This document shows positions 58,617 to 64,000 of a stretch of 64,000 nt of DNA, in pieces (the first letter of the stretch is position 1; each line of letters starts with the position of its first letter). A model generated the notes under the pieces. It was not told the DNA's origin. It saw only the letters and a program-made list of their open reading frames with translations, and did not search any database. The translations under genes were made by a program, and so were the position numbers. This stretch comes from Flavobacterium stagni (GTDB taxonomy: Bacteria > Bacteroidota > Bacteroidia > Flavobacteriales > Flavobacteriaceae). The stretch lies in NCBI RefSeq assembly GCF_004122105.1, contig NZ_SBKN01000006.1, positions 62,001 through 126,000 of the forward strand, read 5' to 3'.

Positions 58617-60854
58617 TTACTTCATTTTTTGGATTAGCAATTCCACTTGAGCTTTTAAGGTCTCAATTTCTTTTTGTTGTTGGTTTAAAGTAGCCTGTTG
58701 TGTTTCAATTTTTTTATCTTGATCAATAATATAAAGAGTTAACTCTTCAATTTTTTCCATGTGTTTTGCTTGCATAGCAGCTAGGTCCAAACCTTCAGCA
58801 GCTAATTGATCTGCAGAAGCAACACCAGGTAAATGTTTGTTTTTTTCAATAAAAGAAGCAACTTCTTTTAATGGCATTAATTTATAATCTTTAGCGAAAA
58901 CATAATCTGCCCAGTTGTTTGAGCTACGTAATGCCACTTTTACTTTTTCAGTCAAAATACCTCCTTCAACATATAATCTGTAATTTCCAGTTGTTGTAGG
59001 ATATAAAGTAGTATTTCCGATATAAATTTTCCCATTAACTGTACTAGTCGATGTATTGAACCAAATATTTCTACTGTTCATATTCACTACACGATTTGTA
59101 CCTGTAGTTGTTGCTTGGTTGATGCTTCCATTAGCAGAATACAAGCTTGTATCCGTTGATGAAATTAAATATGGAGTGGCTGCTGAACCATTCCCTGAAA
59201 CAGAGATATTGGGTCCGCCTTGAATTACCGTTTGCGGCAAAGTCACAGTATTACCATTAGATATTGCCAATACATTTCCAGTTAAAGAAAGAGTTTGTGC
59301 ATCGGTATCCGTATCGGTTGGCAAAGTAAAAGAACCACCTCCATTGGAAAGTGTAACAACATTTCCGTTTTGGGTTAAGGTTTGTAGTTCATTATTTGGA
59401 TTAGAATCTCCATCGGCTGGCAAAGTAACTGAGTTTCCATTTGAAATAGACAAAACATTACCTGCTAAAGCCAAGGTTTGTGCATCGGTATCCGTATCGG
59501 TTGGCAAAGTAAAAGAACCACCTCCATTGGAAAGTGTAACAACATTTCCGTTTTGGGTTAAGTTTTGTAATTCATTGGTCGGATTGGAGTCTCCATCAGC
59601 TGGTAATGTTACTGAGTTTCCATTTGAAATGGACAAAACATTCCCTGTTAATGCTAAGGATTGCGCATCAGAATCAGAAGGGATTGGAATCGTAACGGGT
59701 GTACTTGCCACTCCGTTAACTATAGTAGTTAATTGATTATTTTCTGCAAAAATAGTGGCTACTGAATTCACAATAGGTGCATTGGATGACACCCCGTTTA
59801 CGGTACTGGTCAATGTATTTTGATCGGACAATAAGGAATTTGTTGTTCCTACATTCTCTAAAACTACATCTCCTGATGCGTTTACAGTTAGAAATTTACG
59901 ACTAACACTTGTAGCAGCTGGAACAAAAGCATTCGTTAGATTAGTAAAACGCAACCCTGAAAACCCATTTGTACCTTGGGTAATTTCTACTTTATTTCCA
60001 GGAGTTGAAGTACCAATTCCTACTCTTCCTTCAACGAGTAGACCATTTGCAGGGGCTGTTAATCCTGCCATCGGACTAGCATTTGAAACAAAACTTTTAC
60101 CGATTACTACTCCGCCATTTACTTCAAGTCGGTTGGAGGATAACACATTATTCCCTAATCCAATACCCACATTACCTGTATTTGAAATCGTCATGCGTTG
60201 TGCTCCATAACCATCCGCTAGAATGATTGTTTTATCCGCATCGTTTCCTATTTGAACCTGTGAGGTAGCAAAAGGATTTACAATCACTTTTCCTAAAAAG
60301 ACATTTCCGCTACCTCTTTCAAGGTTAACAGCAGTTTCTGTTCCAATGAATATGTTATGATGTCCTGAAACTAAATGTCTGGGTGAAAAATATCCCAATG
60401 CGATATTTCCGTCACCAGCATTGATTTTTAATGCTGAATATCCTAAAGCTGTGTTCATATTCCCAGGCTCAGACAAATCTCCCATGGTTCTATGTCCAAT
60501 AGCTACATTAAAACTACCTGTTAAATTGTTTTCTAGAGTACGGGTTCCAAAGGCTGAATTAAGCGAACCGGTATCGTTAAATTTCATTGAACTTGCACCA
60601 AAGGCAGCATTAAAACCGCCTTTCGGACTCATTAAAGCTTGAATACCGAAACCAGTATTACTATTACCCCCATTATTCATTAAGGTGTTTACACCAAATC
60701 CACAACTAAAATTCCCAGAGTTGTTAATCCCAGAATTTTGTCCATAAAATGTGTTGTTGAAAGTTTGTGTAGTCGTTGTTGTTTGTGCGAAAAACATAAA
60801 AGGAGCACCTAAGGTCAGGCACAACCATACTAAAGTAGTTTTTTTCGTTTTCAT
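58617..60854 (-). CDS. Secreted repeat-rich surface protein with coiled-coil tail
   Basis: A 745-residue protein. A signal peptide ends near residue 24 (MFFAQ). Residues 35-200 are short repeats such as NTGFGIQAL, NSAFGTRTL, NVAIGHRTM and NTALGYSAL, the pattern of trimeric-adhesin heads and phage tail-fibre collars. Residues about 390-560 carry a 61-residue tandem repeat. The C-terminal 110 residues contain WADYVFAKDYKLMPLKEV and a heptad-like coiled coil (EELTLYIIDQDKKIETQQ), a tail often seen in Bacteroidota tail-fibre-like proteins. There is no T9SS sorting domain. It is probably a surface or matrix protein forming trimers; function unproven. Confidence 0.75.
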   Translation of the reverse strand: MKTKKTTLVWLCLTLGAPFMFFAQTTTTTQTFNNTFYGQNSGINNSGNFSCGFGVNTLMNNGGNSNTGFGIQALMSPKGGFNAAFGASSMKFNDTGSLNSAFGTRTLENNLTGSFNVAIGHRTMGDLSEPGNMNTALGYSALKINAGDGNIALGYFSPRHLVSGHHNIFIGTETAVNLERGSGNVFLGKVIVNPFATSQVQIGNDADKTIILADGYGAQRMTISNTGNVGIGLGNNVLSSNRLEVNGGVVIGKSFVSNASPMAGLTAPANGLLVEGRVGIGTSTPGNKVEITQGTNGFSGLRFTNLTNAFVPAATSVSRKFLTVNASGDVVLENVGTTNSLLSDQNTLTSTVNGVSSNAPIVNSVATIFAENNQLTTIVNGVASTPVTIPIPSDSDAQSLALTGNVLSISNGNSVTLPADGDSNPTNELQNLTQNGNVVTLSNGGGSFTLPTDTDTDAQTLALAGNVLSISNGNSVTLPADGDSNPNNELQTLTQNGNVVTLSNGGGSFTLPTDTDTDAQTLSLTGNVLAISNGNTVTLPQTVIQGGPNISVSGNGSAATPYLISSTDTSLYSANGSINQATTTGTNRVVNMNSRNIWFNTSTSTVNGKIYIGNTTLYPTTTGNYRLYVEGGILTEKVKVALRSSNNWADYVFAKDYKLMPLKEVASFIEKNKHLPGVASADQLAAEGLDLAAMQAKHMEKIEELTLYIIDQDKKIETQQATLNQQQKEIETLKAQVELLIQKMK
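59225..59680 (-). repeat. 183 bp coding tandem repeat in the surface protein gene
   Basis: A 183 bp unit (61 codons) recurs with near-perfect identity: the plus-strand string TGCATCGGTATCCGTATCGG starts at 59298 and again at 59481. A third, partly diverged copy of the SISNGN-type segment is present on either side. Units read DTDAQTL, NGNSVTLP, NELQTLTQNGN, GGGSFTLP. The near-identity at DNA level indicates recent expansion or conversion. Confidence 0.85.
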
Positions 60855-61066
60855 AGGCGATAGTTTAGATTTGGGGACGGGTTAAGTTTTTGTAATTTTT
60901 TACATCTTAATTTATTAATTGAGTTTGACTTATAATGTGTGTGTTTTGAGTATAACAAAGTAACACAAAAAAACCCTACCGCGCACGATTAAATACGTGT
61001 TAAAATCGATGTATTACATTCTTTTTTATTTTTTATATTATTTTTCTTACAAATAAGAACGTATAC

Positions 61067-61092
61067 AAAAAAAACTCCCCGAAGGGAGTTTT
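61067..61092 (-). terminator. Rho-independent terminator of gltA
   Basis: On the minus strand AAAACTCCC (61084-61092 complement) pairs with GGGAGTTTT (61071-61079 complement) around a 4-base TTCG-like loop and is followed by a run of eight T residues. It starts 22 bp downstream of the gltA stop codon. The rest of the 259 bp spacer (60855-61113) contains no ORF and no other feature I could support. Confidence 0.85.
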
Positions 61093-61113
61093 GTGTAATA
61101 AATTATCTATTTT

Positions 61114-62397
61114 TTATCTTTTATTGATATCAACAAAGGAACGTAAAGGATACCCCGTATAGACTTGACGAGGACGTCCAATTGGTTCTTTATTCACACG
61201 CATTTCTTTCCATTGGGCAATCCAGCCAGGTAAACGACCTATGGCAAACATTACAGTAAACATTTCCGTTGGAATTCCTAATGCACGGTATATAATCCCT
61301 GAGTAAAAATCAACGTTTGGATATAGATTACGTGATTTAAAGTAGTCATCTTCCAAGGCAACTTGCTCTAACTGTTTTGCGATAGACAATAAAGGGTCAT
61401 TTACCCCCAATTTTGTCAACACTTCATCAGCCGCTTTTTTGATGATTTTTGCACGTGGATCAAAGTTTTTATACACACGGTGACCGAATCCCATCAAACG
61501 GAATGGATCATCTTTGTCTTTTGCTTTTAAAACATATTTGGCTACATCACCACCATTATTGTTTATTTCTTCAAGCATTTCTAAAACTGCCTGGTTAGCT
61601 CCACCATGTAGAGGTCCCCATAATGCCGAAACTCCGGCAGAAACAGAAGCAAATAAACCGGCATGAGAAGAACCTACAATTCGCACAGTAGAAGTTGAAC
61701 AGTTTTGCTCGTGATCGGCATGAAGGATAAACAATTTATCCAAAGCATCAACGATTACAGGATCCGTAACATAGGGTCCAGTTGGCAATTCAAACATCAA
61801 TCGCATGAAGTTTTCTACATATCCTTTTGTATTATCGTAATAATTTAAAGGATAACCCATTGATTTACGATAGGTCCATGTAGCAATTACAATGAATTTC
61901 GCCATTGTTTTACACACTGCGATGTACATTTCTTTTTCATTGTGTGGGTCCACCGATTTTGGATTAAATGCTGTTAATGCACTGGTCAATGAAGCAAGTA
62001 CTCCCATTGGGTGTGCTGTTTTTGGAAAACCATCGATGATATTTTTCATCTCTTCATTCACCAAAGTATACTTGCGAATATCTTCTTCGAACTGATTTAA
62101 CTGAGCCTGTGTTGGCAATTCTCCAAAAATCAACAAATAAGAAACTTCCAAGAAGCTCGCTTTCTCAGCTAGTTCTTCAATGGAATACCCACGGTAACGA
62201 AGAATTCCTTCTTCACCATCCAAAAAGGTAATTTTACTTTCGCAGGAACCTGAATTTTTGTATCCAGGATCAATAGTAATTGCACCTGTTAAGGCACGTA
62301 ACTTTTCAATGTCGATGGCTGTTTCATTTTCACTCCCAACAATTACGGGGAACTCATATTTTTGGCCATCCAACTCTAATATTGCAGTTTTTGACAT
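61114..62397 (-). CDS. gltA: Citrate synthase
   Basis: A 427-residue type I (Gram-negative) citrate synthase, which condenses oxaloacetate and acetyl-CoA in the TCA cycle. It has the N-terminal beta domain (SKTAILELDGQKYEFPVIVG) of the hexameric, NADH-sensitive type. Catalytic residues are visible: His in LHGGANQAVLEML, His in MGFGHRVYKNFDPRA and Asp in NVDFYSGIIYRALG. NCSTSTVRIVGSSHAGLF precedes the first histidine. The gene stands alone between a terminator and a promoter. Confidence 0.97.
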   Translation of the reverse strand: MSKTAILELDGQKYEFPVIVGSENETAIDIEKLRALTGAITIDPGYKNSGSCESKITFLDGEEGILRYRGYSIEELAEKASFLEVSYLLIFGELPTQAQLNQFEEDIRKYTLVNEEMKNIIDGFPKTAHPMGVLASLTSALTAFNPKSVDPHNEKEMYIAVCKTMAKFIVIATWTYRKSMGYPLNYYDNTKGYVENFMRLMFELPTGPYVTDPVIVDALDKLFILHADHEQNCSTSTVRIVGSSHAGLFASVSAGVSALWGPLHGGANQAVLEMLEEINNNGGDVAKYVLKAKDKDDPFRLMGFGHRVYKNFDPRAKIIKKAADEVLTKLGVNDPLLSIAKQLEQVALEDDYFKSRNLYPNVDFYSGIIYRALGIPTEMFTVMFAIGRLPGWIAQWKEMRVNKEPIGRPRQVYTGYPLRSFVDINKR

Positions 62398-62437
62398 GAT
62401 ATAAATAGGAAATTAAATCTGATAAATAATAATTTAA

Positions 62438-62445
62438 CAAATTTA
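62438..62445 (-). promoter_or_regulatory. Candidate -7 element of the gltA promoter
   Basis: TAAATTTG on the minus strand matches TAnnTTTG exactly, 40 bases before the ATG. A TTTA sequence 17 bases upstream could act as an imperfect -33 element. Confidence 0.45.
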
Positions 62446-62542
62446 GAGAATTAACATCGAATTAAAAAAGAAAGATTCTAACGATTTCGTTAAAAAAACA
62501 ATAAATTTTGCAAGATTGCTATAGTTAAAAATTAAAGTTTGT

Positions 62543-62582
62543 CTAAACACCTCGAAAGTCAATATTGAATCAAGGTGTTTAG
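62543..62582 (-). terminator. Inverted repeat after the T9SS protein gene, probable terminator
   Basis: A perfect 10 bp inverted repeat (CTAAACACCT at 62543-62552 and AGGTGTTTAG at 62573-62582) with a 20-base loop, starting 11 bp after the stop codon at 62594. A T-rich stretch follows on the minus strand (ACTTTAATTTTTAAC). Confidence 0.5.
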
Positions 62583-62593
62583 CAACCTACTTT

Positions 62594-64000
62594 TTATTCT
62601 TTAACTACTTTTTTCACAACCATGCCTTCAGCTGTATATATTTTTAAGAAGTACGTTCCTACTTTATACGTTGAGAAATCTAATTGAACTGTTGGCAAAG
62701 AATCAAAATGAATCTGAATTAATCGCCCTTGCACATCAAAAACTTCTACTTTATCAATCAATTGAGTGGCAACAATAGTTAAACTATTTATAATTGGATT
62801 CGGACTTACAGTACAAGTTACCGATTCTAATGGATTTTCCACCTTTAAATCTTGATAAACCGTTTGTGATATTCCAGTATCTACTGGATTACTATAATCG
62901 AAAAAGATATCGGCTCTTCCATTTACAAAATCCCCATTATTCAGATTGTCCTTGGAGCGCACTTTCATCAATACATTGCCATGACCGCCCGTATCGACTT
63001 GTAAGTTGGGAAAAAATATTTCCACAATATTATCTTTTTGACGGGTATAACTCGTGGCGGATGTTTCTAAAAGCTGAACAGAATCTACAGCATACTCGGC
63101 AGGATTAATATTTAATCGAACGACTACCTGTTGTGCCGATTGTGAACCTGTATTTTCAAAATTAACCATGTAATGTAAATAAGAACCGACTGCACTTAAT
63201 GGCAATTGATTCCCTTCCAAACAAATAATATTATTGGGCTCGTAAGTTGCTACCGCAGTTTCTGTAAAAACTAAGGCATTATCCTGTGGTTGTGCATCTG
63301 CACTGGGTGTCATCCCCACTTCAAATTGTAATGAATCCCCCACATTGACTGCAGGAACTTGATTTGGAGAATTGACGTACACTTCTAACTCCACTAATCG
63401 GGACTCAAAGGGTTGTAAATCGGTGTAAACCCAAACCCATTGCCCTTGGGTTTGATTAGTAGGCGGAACTGTTGATGATAATAGGGTTACTTTACCCCAT
63501 TCATAATTTAAGTAAAAAAGTCCGTTAAGTATTTGATTCCCTTTATTGCGAATTAATAACCGCATCGTAGAAGTATAACCGGGGCGCAATCGTAATTCAG
63601 GGGCAATTGTAATTTCACCATCAGGAAAATTTCCATTGGCACTAATGCAAAAATCTTGAGTACTCACTTGTCCATTGGGCTGTGAAAAACTCAAAGTGGC
63701 CACATTCGGATTAATCGAAAAATAGGAAGGATTTTCTAATTGTGGGAGTAATTGAATTGGAGCATTTGTTCCTGTGGGATAAAAAGTATATCCATTACCA
63801 ACAGCGCTAAATGTTGTGCCATTTTCGTTTGTATTTTGAAAATTAATTTTCACCAACGAAGCCAAACTGTCAGCACTATCGCAACCATTTTGATCGCCAT
63901 CGTAACGGAATACTCCTGTGATAGTATTGTAATTCCCTCCCGGTTGAATCGTACAATAATCATTTACTTGCGCATTGCTCCCTCCTATGCTAACGGCTTG
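62594..64000 (-). CDS. T9SS client with DUF11/DUF7619-like domain, N-terminus beyond window edge
   Basis: At least 468 residues, open to the right edge; the frame has no stop through 64000. The part upstream of the TTG at 63865 is clearly coding: it contains FRYDGDQNGCDSADS, an EF-hand-like calcium loop as in SdrD B-type repeats. Further on come beta-sandwich segments, including YEPNNIICLEGNQLP and YMVNFENTGSQSAQQVVVRLNI, then ADIFFDYSNPVDT. These match the conserved Bacteroidota domain known as DUF7619. The C-terminus is a type A T9SS sorting domain (VSPNPIINSLTIVAT, VEVFDVQGRLIQI, VGTYFLKIYTAEGMVVKKVVKE). The protein is surface-exposed; its function is unknown. Confidence 0.85.
   Translation of the reverse strand, partial: QAVSIGGSNAQVNDYCTIQPGGNYNTITGVFRYDGDQNGCDSADSLASLVKINFQNTNENGTTFSAVGNGYTFYPTGTNAPIQLLPQLENPSYFSINPNVATLSFSQPNGQVSTQDFCISANGNFPDGEITIAPELRLRPGYTSTMRLLIRNKGNQILNGLFYLNYEWGKVTLLSSTVPPTNQTQGQWVWVYTDLQPFESRLVELEVYVNSPNQVPAVNVGDSLQFEVGMTPSADAQPQDNALVFTETAVATYEPNNIICLEGNQLPLSAVGSYLHYMVNFENTGSQSAQQVVVRLNINPAEYAVDSVQLLETSATSYTRQKDNIVEIFFPNLQVDTGGHGNVLMKVRSKDNLNNGDFVNGRADIFFDYSNPVDTGISQTVYQDLKVENPLESVTCTVSPNPIINSLTIVATQLIDKVEVFDVQGRLIQIHFDSLPTVQLDFSTYKVGTYFLKIYTAEGMVVKKVVKE

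Noticed and set aside
63866..64000. TTG at 63865 as the true start of the right-edge T9SS gene
   Set aside because: The frame upstream stays open to the edge and encodes a calcium-loop motif (YDGDQNGCDSADS), so the gene continues beyond the window.
1..64000. CRISPR array, tRNA, rRNA, insertion sequences or prophage genes
   Set aside because: No spacer-repeat pattern, cloverleaf, transposase or phage structural gene was recognised by eye in either strand.

Overview
The window is AT-rich chromosomal DNA from a member of the Bacteroidota, most likely Flavobacterium or a close Flavobacteriaceae relative. The clues are proteins with type IX secretion (T9SS) sorting tails, promoters with the Bacteroidota -7 element TAnnTTTG, Wzc kinases ending in Gly-Tyr repeats, a CtlX citrulline hydrolase, and near absence of Shine-Dalgarno sites. 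I saw no rRNA, tRNA, CRISPR array, transposase or phage gene.

About 51 kb (1-51142) is one very large surface-glycan locus, almost all on the minus strand and packed with 1-14 bp overlaps or gaps. From its upstream end it runs as follows. (a) 51142-43166: a Wza/Wzc pair, then a TviC-type 4-epimerase, UDP-glucose dehydrogenase, a TviB/WecC-type dehydrogenase and RmlB (nucleotide-sugar uronic acids and dTDP-4-keto-6-deoxyglucose). (b) 42962-21980: a Wzm/Wzt ABC exporter behind its own good promoter, then an array of GT2, GT4 and GT-D glycosyltransferases, pyruvyl and acyl transferases, a GH88/105-like hydrolase, an MBOAT plus SGNH acetylation pair and an EpsG-like polymerase. (c) 21973-16467: a complete pglA-C-D-E-F-like set for UDP-N,N'-diacetylbacillosamine and initiation on undecaprenyl phosphate. 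(d) 16416-12525: a second Wza/Wzc pair and a convergent PHP-type tyrosine phosphatase. (e) 12435-1: a PglK-like ABC flippase, a neuB-neuC-neuA trio for a CMP-nonulosonate, an AsnB-type amidotransferase, a sugar methyltransferase and further transferases. The last one runs off the left edge.

Read together, PglC would start a diacetylbacillosamine-linked glycan, many transferases extend it, and uronic acid, amide, pyruvyl, acetyl, methyl and nonulosonate decorations follow. Export routes are redundant: PglK-like ABC, Wzm/Wzt and two Wza/Wzc pairs, with no Wzx in the window. Because UDP-diacetylbacillosamine is made here, the neu-like trio may make legionaminic acid instead of Neu5Ac; this is a hypothesis.

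The right-hand 13 kb is ordinary chromosome: recR, a sodium/solute symporter, a CoA-binding protein, a MarC protein, two amidinotransferase-fold enzymes separated by a structured GC-rich intergenic element, two secreted proteins (one a T9SS client, one with repeats and a coiled-coil tail), citrate synthase, and a T9SS client cut by the right edge.
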